Of a stretch of DNA of 45,941 nt, positions 1 to 8,098 are shown piece after piece. The position numbers and the translations under genes are program-made. The DNA is from Alphaproteobacteria bacterium (GTDB lineage Bacteria > Pseudomonadota > Alphaproteobacteria > Micavibrionales > Micavibrionaceae), in contig JABAZY010000005.1 of NCBI GenBank assembly GCA_018608245.1, positions 1 to 45,941 on the forward strand, given 5' to 3'. The notes under the pieces were generated by a model. It was not told where the DNA came from. It ran no database searches and saw nothing but the letters and a program-made list of their open reading frames with translations. Position 1 is the first letter of the stretch. Each line of letters starts with the position of its first letter.

Positions 1-672
1 AACAGCATGGGCAAGGATCGTTAAATCACCATAGCTAAAAGACTTGAAGGGCACATAAAACTCTTCACTGATTAGAGAGATAGGCAAGCTTATAATAGCA
101 ACAATAGTAAATAAGCCAATTGATAATGAGTACGGATCATCAATCTTATCAATTAGTTTAGTGGCATAAATACGATTAATTGTATAATCAAGAGGAATTA
201 GCAAAGAAAATAATATCCAATACCATGCCAATAAGCCATTTTCTTGTTTAAGCTCAGGTAAGAATAATATTAAAATCCCTACAAATCCTAATAAAACACC
301 TATAATTTTTCTAATGACTAGTTTTTCTTTTAAGAAGAAATAAGAACTTAAGTATACAAGAAAGGGCGTTATAACAATAATCACACTTATGATGCTAGCT
401 GGTACTTTAGAGGCGACAACAAAAAATAAGAGTTGTGGAATAATAATATTCGTTAAAGCACAAAAGTTATAATACTTTATTTTAGCTTTTTGAAAATACT
501 GACCATTTTTACTTATAAACGAGCTCAAGGAAAATAAAATTACTACAAATATAGATTCCCAAAATATATAAGAGAATTTTGGTATATCATAAGTATCCGC
601 GATCTTAATTAATGGGTATATACTTCCGCCACATAGCCCAGCAATCAAAACCAAAAATAGCGTTTTATTCAT
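1..672 (-). CDS. EamA/DMT-family membrane transporter, 3' end outside window
   Basis: This is an open frame of 224 codons without a stop that runs off the left edge of the window. It starts at an ATG (MNKTLFLVLIAGLCGGSIYP) six bases after the lptB stop, so it is the last visible gene of the lpt operon. The translation is a chain of hydrophobic helices separated by short basic loops, including stretches such as VPASIISVIIVITPFLVYLS and IIGVLLGFVGILILF. The glycine-rich first helix, the helix pair near residues 70-100 and the VGILIL-type helix are the usual look of the drug/metabolite transporter (EamA) superfamily. Substrate is unknown. In many proteobacteria rpoN or hpf follows lptB; a transporter here is unusual. 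The family assignment is by pattern recognition only. Confidence 0.75.
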   Translation of the reverse strand, partial: MNKTLFLVLIAGLCGGSIYPLIKIADTYDIPKFSYIFWESIFVVILFSLSSFISKNGQYFQKAKIKYYNFCALTNIIIPQLLFFVVASKVPASIISVIIVITPFLVYLSSYFFLKEKLVIRKIIGVLLGFVGILILFLPELKQENGLLAWYWILFSLLIPLDYTINRIYATKLIDKIDDPYSLSIGLFTIVAIISLPISLISEEFYVPFKSFSYGDLTILAHAV

Positions 673-678
673 CAAACA

Positions 679-1434
679 CTACCTTGAAAACTCTTCACCC
701 AGATAGACTTTACGTACTTCTTCATGCTCGATGATTTCGTCAGGGGTACCTTCCATCAACACGCGCCCATCATGCAAAATATAAGCACGATCAACAATGT
801 CTAAACAATCACGGACATTATGATCTGTAATCAAAATTCCAATATTTTTTGTTTTAAGATATTTAATTAAAGTTCGAATATCGCCAACAGCAATTGGGTC
901 GATACCCGCTAAAGGTTCATCAAGAAACAAAAATTGAGGACGACTAGCAAGCGCACGGGCAATCTCAACACGACGACGCTCACCACCTGATAAAGCTGGG
1001 GCTGGCGTACGGCGCAAGTAGCCGATAGAAAATTCAACGAGCAATTCTTCTAGCAAGCTTTCTTGCTTTTGTTTTGATAAATTTTGTGCCTGTAGAACTG
1101 CACGAATATTATCTTCTACATTAAGTCCACGAAAAATTGATGATTCTTGTGGTAAATACCCAATACCTAAGCGCGCACGGCGATACATAGGAAGGTCTGT
1201 AATATCCTGTCCATCCAACTTAATAGCCCCACTATTCGGTGCAATTAACCCAGTCATAATATAAAAACTCGTTGTTTTACCCGCACCGTTAGGTCCAAGC
1301 AGAGCAACTGCTTCCCCACGTTTAACAGATAAGCTAACATCATGCAGAACAGGGCGCTTTTTATAGCTTTTCGACAGATGTTCTGCCACCAAACCCTTTT
1401 GCACTTCCTGTAATTTATTATATTTAATACTCAT
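679..1434 (-). CDS. lptB: LPS export ABC transporter ATP-binding protein LptB
   Basis: This is the cytoplasmic ATPase that drives extraction of lipopolysaccharide from the inner membrane with LptF and LptG (both encoded at 20137-22382). The Walker A motif GPNGAGKTT (about residues 47-55), the signature LSGGERRRVEIARAL (about 147-161) and the Walker B plus D-loop FLFLDEPLAGIDP follow in the correct order. The H-loop is in LITDHNVRD, which is the characteristic LptB form. At 251 residues it is slightly longer than E. coli LptB because of about ten extra N-terminal residues. It is transcribed after lptA with a 37-base gap. Confidence 0.97.
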   Translation of the reverse strand: MSIKYNKLQEVQKGLVAEHLSKSYKKRPVLHDVSLSVKRGEAVALLGPNGAGKTTSFYIMTGLIAPNSGAIKLDGQDITDLPMYRRARLGIGYLPQESSIFRGLNVEDNIRAVLQAQNLSKQKQESLLEELLVEFSIGYLRRTPAPALSGGERRRVEIARALASRPQFLFLDEPLAGIDPIAVGDIRTLIKYLKTKNIGILITDHNVRDCLDIVDRAYILHDGRVLMEGTPDEIIEHEEVRKVYLGEEFSR

Positions 1435-1471
1435 TTATATAATATGCCTTAAATTATCTCTTTTCGCTACT

Positions 1472-2260
1472 CTACTTTTTTTCGCTACCAGGGAAAAACA
1501 CACCCTTCACGCGCTTTCCTGTTTCAGGAGAACCATAGATTTTACTTATATTCGTAAGCAAATTAACTTGCGCACGATCTCCTTCTAATACGTTGGGACC
1601 ACGGACAATTTTTACATTACCTTGTATCTCAACCAAATTTGTCTTGGCATTATAAACACCATTATTACCTGTCAGCGTTTCATCAGCAGTTTTTACTGTT
1701 ACACCCCCAACAGCTTTTGTACGGTTCAAAGATTGCTTCCCTTGCGCATCTTTTACAAAATCAGCAGTAATAGTTTGCGCTGATAGCTTATCTGTACCCT
1801 GCGTGATAGTCGCATCTCCCACTGCTTTCGCCTGACCACTTACGGTATTATATTCTATTTTATCACTAGCCGTTATTTTTTGTGTGGGCGTTGTAACACT
1901 TAAAACACCACCAGTTAAAACAGCTAAACCACTATCCACTTCATACACAGCATTATCGCCAACAGCTATACTCTCTGAATCTTTGATAACCACATTGCCT
2001 ATTGCTGTAATTTTATATACCTCAATACCCTTATTTTTACCTTCTTCTCTATAATCTGCAATAAGGGTATCTGAATTGATAATGACATCGCCTTGTTTAA
2101 CTTCAACACTCCCCTTCGCCGTATATTGTTTATCTTTTTGGTTCCATTCCAGCGCTTCACCTGCCGAAATCTCAACCATTTCTTTCGAACCAGTGATCTG
2201 CGCATGCGCTTCATGGCATATAGTTGTTAAAATAAACAAACTCAGTAGAAAAAATCTCAT
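1472..2260 (-). CDS. lptA: LPS transport periplasmic protein LptA
   Basis: LptA polymerises into the periplasmic bridge that carries LPS from LptC to the outer-membrane LptD. A signal peptide (MRFFLLSLFILTTICHEAHA, cut before Q21) is followed by repeated OstA-type strands: EVKQGDVIINSDTLIADY, GVTVKTADETLTGNNGVYN and GNVKIVRGPNVLEGDRAQVNL. The pattern of GNV/GDxxxY repeats fits a beta-jellyroll. At 262 residues it is longer than E. coli LptA (185), as in many alphaproteobacteria. Its start codon overlaps the lptC stop by four bases (ATGA), indicating translational coupling. Confidence 0.93.
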   Translation of the reverse strand: MRFFLLSLFILTTICHEAHAQITGSKEMVEISAGEALEWNQKDKQYTAKGSVEVKQGDVIINSDTLIADYREEGKNKGIEVYKITAIGNVVIKDSESIAVGDNAVYEVDSGLAVLTGGVLSVTTPTQKITASDKIEYNTVSGQAKAVGDATITQGTDKLSAQTITADFVKDAQGKQSLNRTKAVGGVTVKTADETLTGNNGVYNAKTNLVEIQGNVKIVRGPNVLEGDRAQVNLLTNISKIYGSPETGKRVKGVFFPGSEKK

Positions 2261-2970
2261 GGTTGTGTAGCCCCTTCTAATATCTCATCAGTTTGATTTA
2301 ACCTTAATGTTGCGGGCCCTTTAAAAATCAAGATGCCTTCATCAACATTCCCCTCAAGCCCTAGCGCATCAATTGCACCCTCTGGCCCACGCACCTGAAC
2401 AGCTTTATCTGAGAAAGCTTCACGTGTTTTCATGTTAATACGTAACTCTTTTGCTTCCAAAGAATAGCCGTCTTCATGCTGAATTTTTACGTCCTTACTC
2501 AAATAAAGCTTTTCAACTTTCTGCTCATAAGTGCCATTTTCAGCCTCAATGGTCACAGTTGACCCATCTTTCATTTTCAGGTTAGCCGTTGGTTCTTCTA
2601 ATCTAACCAAGTCTGGGTTTTCTTGATTTTGCGTTGCACGCTTAGCATTAACCTTCACTGGATTTTGTTGAGAGTCAGTTGTTTCGAATTGGGGGTTAAG
2701 CAATTCATTCTCACCCATGTTTGACTTGGATACGACATCTTCTTTTGGAAGCGCCACAATGCGATCATCCATATCGGACCATGTAAAAACCACGACAATC
2801 AACCCAACCGCAGCAATAGGCAAAACATAACGCATTATTTTCACAAAGCGCGAATAATTCTTACTGATATTTTGAGTGTTATACTCTTTTTTAGATAATT
2901 GCTCTAAGCGACTTTTCGCTTGAGACGATGTGTTAGCAGAATCTAATGATGTTTCACTAACGCTCATCAA
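2257..2970 (-). CDS. lptC: LPS export system protein LptC
   Basis: LptC is the bitopic inner-membrane protein that receives LPS from LptBFG and passes it to LptA. The protein has a cytoplasmic N-terminus of about 47 residues, one membrane helix (VLPIAAVGLIVVVFTW, about 49-64) and a periplasmic LptC/YrbK fold with the strands DGSTVTIEAENGTYEQ and EDGYSLEAKELRINM. The 237-residue length with a long N-terminal tail is usual for alphaproteobacterial members. The gene lies three bases downstream of kdsD and overlaps lptA by four bases. Methionine 2 is an alternative start. Confidence 0.9.
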   Translation of the reverse strand: MMSVSETSLDSANTSSQAKSRLEQLSKKEYNTQNISKNYSRFVKIMRYVLPIAAVGLIVVVFTWSDMDDRIVALPKEDVVSKSNMGENELLNPQFETTDSQQNPVKVNAKRATQNQENPDLVRLEEPTANLKMKDGSTVTIEAENGTYEQKVEKLYLSKDVKIQHEDGYSLEAKELRINMKTREAFSDKAVQVRGPEGAIDALGLEGNVDEGILIFKGPATLRLNQTDEILEGATQP

Positions 2971-2973
2971 TTA

Positions 2974-3999
2974 TCACGCTATGCCAATTTGAAGGCAGTC
3001 TTGCAAACGAATTAAACCGGATAGATTACCCTTGCCATCAAGAACAATAAGACTGGTTAAATATTGGCCCGGTGTCTGTGACATAATTTTCACAGCGCTC
3101 ACAGCCAATTCATCTTCGGTGATGGTGATAGGAGATACCGTCATAATATCTTCAACTGATTTTTCAACCAAATCACCAGACATATGGCGTTTTAAATCGC
3201 CATCTGTGATAATACCTTTTAGAGTTGTGCCATCATCAGAGATAAGAACACAGCCTAAATTTTTCTCAGTTAATTGAATAATCGCCTCACCCATATTTGC
3301 ACTAGAAGGAATAAGAGGAAGCTCTTCTTTGGCGCGCATGATCTCGGATACATGCATTAAACGCTTACCCAATTTACCGCCTGGGTGGAACACACCAAAT
3401 TGTTCAGGGGTTAAGTTCATACGTTCTAACAGCGCAATAGAAAGAGCATCTCCAAGAGCAAGTGTAACAGTCGTTGACGTTGTCGGTGCCAATCCATTTG
3501 GACACGCTTCTGGCTCCTTAGGCATTAATAGTAAAATGTCAGAATGCTTAGCAAGTGAGCTCTCAGCATTTCCTGTCATACCAATCAACGTGATGCCATA
3601 GCGACGCGTGTAAGTCATCAAATCAGACAACTCCGGATTTTCACCAGAATTTGAAATCATTAAAACAACATCTTCTTTCATCACCATACCCAAATCACCA
3701 TGGCTAGCTTCACCTGGATGCACGAAATGAGATGGTGTTCCAGTTGAGGCCAATGTTGCTACTATTTTCTTTGCAATATGCCCGCTCTTACCAATACCAG
3801 CGATAATCAATCGCCCACGACGCTCTTGTTTCATGTCGTGAATAGCAGAAACAGCCGCAGGGAAATTATCATCTAAACTTTTAGCTAATGATTGAAGCCC
3901 AACAATTTCCGTCTCAACCACACGTACACCGCAAGCCAAATCATTTTTGTGCTGTTCTGAATTTTCAGTCATATCATATTTTCTATTTGTATTTGTCAT
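2974..3999 (-). CDS. kdsD: Arabinose-5-phosphate isomerase (KpsF/GutQ family)
   Basis: The enzyme interconverts D-ribulose 5-phosphate and D-arabinose 5-phosphate, the first step to the LPS core sugar Kdo. An N-terminal SIS sugar-isomerase domain carries GIGKSGHIAKKIVATLASTG, HPGEASHGDLGM, ISNSGENPEL and APTTSTT, which are hallmark sequences of the family. Two CBS domains follow (about residues 215-335; IMRAKEELPLI and VEDIMTVSPITITED). The position between rnd and lptC fits the usual Kdo/LPS transport context. Start choice is uncertain: a second ATG nine codons in (MTENSEQ) is possible, and neither has a strong ribosome binding site. Confidence 0.93.
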   Translation of the reverse strand: MTNTNRKYDMTENSEQHKNDLACGVRVVETEIVGLQSLAKSLDDNFPAAVSAIHDMKQERRGRLIIAGIGKSGHIAKKIVATLASTGTPSHFVHPGEASHGDLGMVMKEDVVLMISNSGENPELSDLMTYTRRYGITLIGMTGNAESSLAKHSDILLLMPKEPEACPNGLAPTTSTTVTLALGDALSIALLERMNLTPEQFGVFHPGGKLGKRLMHVSEIMRAKEELPLIPSSANMGEAIIQLTEKNLGCVLISDDGTTLKGIITDGDLKRHMSGDLVEKSVEDIMTVSPITITEDELAVSAVKIMSQTPGQYLTSLIVLDGKGNLSGLIRLQDCLQIGIA

Positions 4000-4024
4000 G
4001 GGTACGAGTCACTTTTCTAATAAT

Positions 4025-4636
4025 TTAATGCGCAAAAATATCAAACTCTGGCCAGCCTTCTAAATCAAGCTGTCCACGCGCAGGTAAGAAATCAAAACAT
4101 TTTTGCGCTAATTCTGTGCGTCCAACAGCTTCTAGCATCACATCCAACTTATCTTGAAGTTGGTGTAAATAATAAACGTCACTCGCCGCATATTCCAATT
4201 GAGCCTCAGACAATTCAGCAGCGCCCCAATTTGAAGACTGTTGATACTTACTTAGCTCTACGCCCAACAACTCACGACAAACATCTTTTAAACCATGCCT
4301 ATCCGTATAAGTACGTGCCAAACGCGAAGCTATTTTTGTGCAGTAAACAGACTGACATTCTACGCCTAAATAAGCTTTGATAATGGCGACATCAAAACGT
4401 GCAAAATGAAAAAGTTTTGTGACTGATTTATCAGCCATTAATTTTGATAAATTTGGTGCATCATATTTATCTTTTTCAAATTGAACCAAATGAGCATTAC
4501 CATCTCCTGAAGAGAGTTGAACCAAACATAAGCGATCACGGTGCGGATTAAGCCCCATTGTTTCACTATCAACGGCAACACGCGTACCAAAAACAACATC
4601 TTTCGGAAAATCACCCTTATGTAATGTAATTGTCAT
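4025..4636 (-). CDS. rnd: Ribonuclease D, short form (3'-5' exonuclease)
   Basis: This is a DEDDy-type 3'-5' exoribonuclease acting in tRNA 3' maturation. The acidic metal-binding residues are visible in order: VAVDSETMGLN (DxE), FHFARFDVAII (D) and YAASDVYYL (Y and D of the last motif). The protein is 203 residues, which is just the exonuclease domain; the C-terminal HRDC domains of E. coli RNase D are absent, as is common in alphaproteobacteria. It is the first gene of the minus-strand kdsD-lpt operon, 25 bases before kdsD. Confidence 0.9.
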   Translation of the reverse strand: MTITLHKGDFPKDVVFGTRVAVDSETMGLNPHRDRLCLVQLSSGDGNAHLVQFEKDKYDAPNLSKLMADKSVTKLFHFARFDVAIIKAYLGVECQSVYCTKIASRLARTYTDRHGLKDVCRELLGVELSKYQQSSNWGAAELSEAQLEYAASDVYYLHQLQDKLDVMLEAVGRTELAQKCFDFLPARGQLDLEGWPEFDIFAH

Positions 4637-4664
4637 TTAATTATGATCCATTTCTGTCAAAATC

Positions 4665-4670
4665 ATTATA
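4665..4670 (-). promoter_or_regulatory. Candidate -10 element for the rnd-kdsD-lpt operon
   Basis: On the minus strand a perfect TATAAT lies about 30 bases before the rnd start codon. No good -35 box sits at 17 bases; a loose TTAAAT is a little further upstream. The position in the 240-base divergent spacer makes it the best candidate for the operon promoter, with a short leader. This is inferred from the motif alone. Confidence 0.4.
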
Positions 4671-4793
4671 GGAGTTACTATTTAACCCATTTAAAAACTA
4701 AGGTTTTTTTAGCCTAGCACCACTCAAAAGTCAAAATAAATGTCTGTTTTGCTAGATTTTATAGCGTTTACCCTAACGTCCCCCTAAAAGGGC

Positions 4794-4822
4794 AAGACAA
4801 GCGTACAAAAATGTTATAAAAT
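4794..4822 (+). promoter_or_regulatory. Candidate sigma70-type promoter for the receiver/GGDEF gene
   Basis: AAGACA (4794-4799) and TAAAAT (4817-4822) are separated by 17 bases, 55 bases before the start codon at 4877. Both boxes deviate from consensus by one or two bases. It is the only reasonably spaced pair seen on this side of the divergent spacer. Confidence 0.4.
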
Positions 4823-4876
4823 ATTAACTACATTTTGCTATTCTTGCAGAAACTTATCTAATCACGGGATTATTTC

Positions 4877-5689
4877 ATGAAAATTTTAATTATTGATCGC
4901 GATCAGCTATCATCACAATTACTGGCCAGCCGTTTAAAAGAACAAGGCCATGATGTCTATGAAGAACAAATCAAAAATGAAGGATTAGATAAGCTTTCAG
5001 CAGAGCGCATTGATGTTGTTTTTATTGATCCATCGCCGATGAAAGATGTACGTGCCATTGCACTCAATATACGCCGTACAATCCGCTCATACCCTTATAT
5101 TATATACATGTCCGCTGAAACAATTGAGTTTAAAGATGTCATAGAAGCTGGCTGTAATGACTTGCTAGACAAACCTATTGACTTGAAATCTGCTGAACAA
5201 AAAGTAAAAAATGCCAAACATATGTTAAATATGATGGCACGCATTAACGATGATTCTGAGGACTTTCCTAGCGCTGGCGGTGTTATTGCTAAATCAGCCT
5301 TTAATCAGCTATTCTTATCCGCAATTGACCGTGGAACCCGCTATAATGAACGTTCTTACGTCCTTTCTATCGGTATTGAAAATTATCATGAAATTAAATC
5401 GCTAGATGGCACATACAACGCTGATTATGCCGTTTCAAAGCTTGCCTACCATCTTGTTCGCCTACGTCGTCAAAGTGACGTGATCGGACAAACAGGCGCG
5501 CATGAATTCTCGCTTTTACTCCAAAGAACACAGGATAAGAATGAGTCCCAAGAGGCTGCGAAGCGTTTTGCTGCCTCCCTAGAAGAATATGATGATATTC
5601 AGCCTGCAGAAGGTGGCAAGATAAGGATTTACGTGCGCCTTACCGATCTCCCTGGTGGTCAATTATCCTACGAACATGTTATCGCATAA
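4877..5689 (+). CDS. Response-regulator receiver protein with degenerate GGDEF domain
   Basis: Residues 1-115 form a receiver domain: acidic pair D7/D9, phospho-acceptor D51 in VVFIDPSP, S79 in YMSAE and K99 in DKP. Residues about 135-260 look like a diguanylate cyclase fold in which the catalytic GGDEF is replaced by GAHEF (207-211) within RRQSDVIGQTGAHEFSLLL. The loss of the second Gly and the first Asp suggests no cyclic-di-GMP synthesis; it might bind nucleotide or act as a protein-interaction module. The phosphorylation site is intact, so it is probably the output of an unlinked histidine kinase. It stands directly before the exopolysaccharide operon, which suggests, but does not show, a role in controlling it. 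Confidence 0.8.
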   Translation: MKILIIDRDQLSSQLLASRLKEQGHDVYEEQIKNEGLDKLSAERIDVVFIDPSPMKDVRAIALNIRRTIRSYPYIIYMSAETIEFKDVIEAGCNDLLDKPIDLKSAEQKVKNAKHMLNMMARINDDSEDFPSAGGVIAKSAFNQLFLSAIDRGTRYNERSYVLSIGIENYHEIKSLDGTYNADYAVSKLAYHLVRLRRQSDVIGQTGAHEFSLLLQRTQDKNESQEAAKRFAASLEEYDDIQPAEGGKIRIYVRLTDLPGGQLSYEHVIA

Positions 5690-5697
5690 TCTCTGAA

Positions 5698-5717
5698 TTA
5701 TCCACAGCTGTGGATAA
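5698..5717. promoter_or_regulatory. Inverted pair of perfect DnaA boxes (20-bp palindrome)
   Basis: The sequence TTATCCACAGCTGTGGATAA is a perfect palindrome made of two consensus DnaA boxes (TTATCCACA) head to head with a two-base GC centre. It begins eight bases after the stop codon of the receiver/GGDEF gene and lies about 27 bases upstream of a TATAAT box for the exopolysaccharide operon. It has no following T-run, so it is not a standard terminator. It may be a DnaA-binding control site or the operator of another dimeric regulator. Confidence 0.6.
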
Positions 5718-5743
5718 CTATGGCACTTTAAAGCAAATCACCC

Positions 5744-5749
5744 TATAAT
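5744..5749 (+). promoter_or_regulatory. Candidate -10 element of the exopolysaccharide operon
   Basis: A perfect TATAAT lies 66 bases before the ATG at 5815. The hexamer 17 bases upstream (TGGCAC) is a poor -35, which would fit a promoter that needs an activator; the DnaA-box palindrome is centred about 48 bases before the predicted start of transcription. Motif-based inference. Confidence 0.4.
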
Positions 5750-5814
5750 CTTGATTGATTCTTACTTTCTGGTTTTTTTGGCCAGAAACCTCAAAAGATT
5801 ATGGGATATTCTTA

Positions 5815-7149
5815 ATGCCGTTTGTTCGTATGCTATTGCTATGCATAGTCACTTTATTTTCTTCATTTGTTGAAAATAATAACGCTAACGCACAAACGCT
5901 TACGCCCGTACTAGTGGAAGCACCTAAACCATTGGGCGACGTCCGTAATCTTCGTCGTGAACCTGATATTGAGAGTTTACGCATTGTATCAGAACGTCTA
6001 GTGCCTGAGTTAAGAGCCGTTCCTATACGCTATCGTGGCCTTATGATATTCCCTAAATTAGAAACAGCTCAATACGTGAACACTAACATCTTTGCCACTT
6101 CACAAAATGAGGAGGTTGATACAATCACTTCAGTGGCTCCCTCTTTATTTATTATCAACGATTATAGACGGCACCAAATGAATTTATTACTAGAGGGTAA
6201 ATTCGATAAATACTGGAGCAATAACGATGAAGATATTACCAATTTTCGAACTAAATTAGGCGGATATATAGAAGCAACACAGGACATTTCTTTCCCCTAT
6301 GAAATCGGTTACAGATTATCTCATGAAAAACGTGCACAAAATTTTTCTGCTAACTTCACTAAAAAGCCGACAGCATTTACAAATTTATCTGCTGCAACAG
6401 GTATAGCTTACTCCCCAAATCGTCTCAGCTTAGGCCTTATAGGCCGTTACAACAAAATTTCTTATGATAATGGCGTTACGCGTGCAGGACAATTAGTCGT
6501 CAAAGATGACTCCGATTACGATTCTAAAGCGCTTGAATTAAAAAGCTCGTACAAAATTCTCCCCAATCACACCCCTTATATCACCATTACAGCGCGTAAA
6601 AATGACTATAAGCGTAGTAACTTTCAATCAGGCTCCTACTCTGGACTTAATCGAAGTAACAAAAATTATAGCATCGTAGGTGGATGGGAATTGGCATACA
6701 AAGGCTTAATACAGGGGAATTTAGGCCTGGGTGTTAGCAAACGAAATTATAGCGACCCACGCATAAAAAATATTAGTGCGCTTAATGCATCCGGTAGTTT
6801 AAATTGGAATTTTACATCAAAATCCACACTCAGCCTTGCTTTACGTAGAGGCATTACACAAGATAACGATGTCGTACAAGGCGCCATACTATCCCAACAG
6901 CGCGTTCAATTAGATCATGAATTTTTGCATAATTTATTTTTCAAAGCTTTTGTCGATAAGGCTTTATTAGATTTTACAGAAATAAATCGTGAAGATGATA
7001 TTTATGGATTAGGTACTGGCTTCCGTTATGTGATTAATCCAAGCCTTTCATTCACAGGTGATTACAACTATCAAAAACGATCTAGTAACCAAGCAAGTCA
7101 AGATTACGATAGACATGAGTTTATGATCCGCTTGAAAAAACAATTCTGA
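5815..7149 (+). CDS. Outer-membrane beta-barrel protein of the exopolysaccharide operon
   Basis: I start the gene at ATG 5815 because it gives a clean signal peptide (MPFVRMLLLCIVTLFSSFVE, cleavage after NANA-Q) and has GGGATA upstream; the frame is open back to a TTG at 5755. The mature protein has about 20 alternating hydrophobic/polar strands with aromatic ends, such as INDYRRHQMNLLLEGKFDKYW and KLGGYIEATQDISFPYEIGYRL, and finishes in a strand ending KKQF with a C-terminal Phe, typical of outer-membrane barrels. It resembles the alphaproteobacterial barrel family (BBP2-like) found beside Wza/Wzc genes. A role in polysaccharide secretion across the outer membrane is inferred from context. 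Confidence 0.75.
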   Translation: MPFVRMLLLCIVTLFSSFVENNNANAQTLTPVLVEAPKPLGDVRNLRREPDIESLRIVSERLVPELRAVPIRYRGLMIFPKLETAQYVNTNIFATSQNEEVDTITSVAPSLFIINDYRRHQMNLLLEGKFDKYWSNNDEDITNFRTKLGGYIEATQDISFPYEIGYRLSHEKRAQNFSANFTKKPTAFTNLSAATGIAYSPNRLSLGLIGRYNKISYDNGVTRAGQLVVKDDSDYDSKALELKSSYKILPNHTPYITITARKNDYKRSNFQSGSYSGLNRSNKNYSIVGGWELAYKGLIQGNLGLGVSKRNYSDPRIKNISALNASGSLNWNFTSKSTLSLALRRGITQDNDVVQGAILSQQRVQLDHEFLHNLFFKAFVDKALLDFTEINREDDIYGLGTGFRYVINPSLSFTGDYNYQKRSSNQASQDYDRHEFMIRLKKQF

Positions 7150-7212
7150 TTCCATAACGTTCCTATTTTTTATTTTCAAAACCCGCAGAATTCCTATATT
7201 ATTGGGTAGGTT

Positions 7213-7230
7213 CTGCGCTGATTCGCGCAG
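7213..7230 (+). other. Small hairpin in the spacer before the Wza-like gene
   Basis: CTGCGC and GCGCAG pair around the loop TGATTC in the 117-base gap between the barrel gene and the exporter gene. A short, broken T-run (ATTTTG) follows, so it could be a weak intra-operon attenuator or an RNA-processing site. Function is not known. Confidence 0.35.
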
Positions 7231-7266
7231 GCGTCATTTTGTCGTTCTGACAATCGGTAATAATTA

Positions 7267-8094
7267 ATGATACGTACACGTAATAAAATATCGAAAATTC
7301 TGCTTGTTGCCCTTATTCTAAGCGCGATTACCTTGATTGTGCCCACACAATCCTATGCTGATTCCTCTGATTTATATTTACGCCGCGTGGCTGAAATACA
7401 AATGATTGGCGCGCCGAATCTAAATGTTAATCAACCGCGCTCAATTCCACCTCAAATCATTACACCAGATAGGCCAACCAATATTATTCAACAAACCACT
7501 ATTTATGTTGAAGAAGAGCCATTACCTCTACCTCTTGAAGAGCCACTAGAAACACTAATAGCGCCATCAACGCCTCAACCAATGGTTGAAGAAATTATTG
7601 CTAATTACACGGCACCTGAACAAATCACTTCAACAGATCAATATAAATTAGGCGCAGAAGATAAAATTACGATCACTGTCTTTGGTGAAAAAGATTTATC
7701 GGGTGACTTTAAAATAGCAGATGATGGCACCATCTCAATGCCTCTAATAGGCACTGTATCATTACAAGGCCTTACCCTACGTGACGCTGAAGAAAAAATT
7801 AAAACCCAACTACGTCAAGGTTATTTAAAAAAACCTGATGTATCTATCGAAGTACTAGCCGCACGCCCTTTTTATATCATGGGTGAGGTACGTCGCCCTG
7901 GAAGTTATAATTACGTGAGCGGCATGAATGTTATTCAAGCGGTCGCTATCAGCGGTGGCTTTACTTACCGTGCTAACAAAAAATATGTTGAGGTATTGCG
8001 CGGCAACCCTATTCCCAATGAACCTATTCAAATTGATCCTAATGCAATTGTAAAAGCTGGTGATATCATTTTTGTGCGTGAGAGGTTTTTCTAA
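7267..8094 (+). CDS. Polysaccharide export protein, Wza-like
   Basis: This is a periplasmic/outer-membrane polysaccharide export protein. A signal peptide (residues 1-31, ending SYA-D) precedes a 90-residue Pro-rich linker. The polysaccharide export (PES) domain starts at YKLGAEDKITITVFGE (about 126) and includes ISMPLIGTVSLQGLTLRDAEEKI. An SLBB domain follows at FYIMGEVRRPGSYNYVSGMNVIQAVAISGGFT. Unlike E. coli Wza it lacks the lipobox cysteine and the C-terminal amphipathic pore helix, so the neighbouring beta-barrel protein may supply the outer-membrane pore. It sits four bases before the tyrosine-kinase gene. Confidence 0.9.
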   Translation: MIRTRNKISKILLVALILSAITLIVPTQSYADSSDLYLRRVAEIQMIGAPNLNVNQPRSIPPQIITPDRPTNIIQQTTIYVEEEPLPLPLEEPLETLIAPSTPQPMVEEIIANYTAPEQITSTDQYKLGAEDKITITVFGEKDLSGDFKIADDGTISMPLIGTVSLQGLTLRDAEEKIKTQLRQGYLKKPDVSIEVLAARPFYIMGEVRRPGSYNYVSGMNVIQAVAISGGFTYRANKKYVEVLRGNPIPNEPIQIDPNAIVKAGDIIFVRERFF

Positions 8095-8098
8095 TATA

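Noticed and set aside
5721-5735. Sigma54-type promoter (TGGCAC ... GC)
   Set aside because: The spacing between the GG and GC elements is one base short and the TTGC part is missing.
5698-5760. Possible replication origin
   Set aside because: Only two DnaA boxes are present, without a cluster, an AT-rich unwinding region or origin-type neighbours such as dnaA or hemE; a regulatory site is more likely.
5755-5814. Upstream TTG start for the beta-barrel protein
   Set aside because: It would place about 20 residues before the signal peptide; the ATG at 5815 gives a normal export signal.
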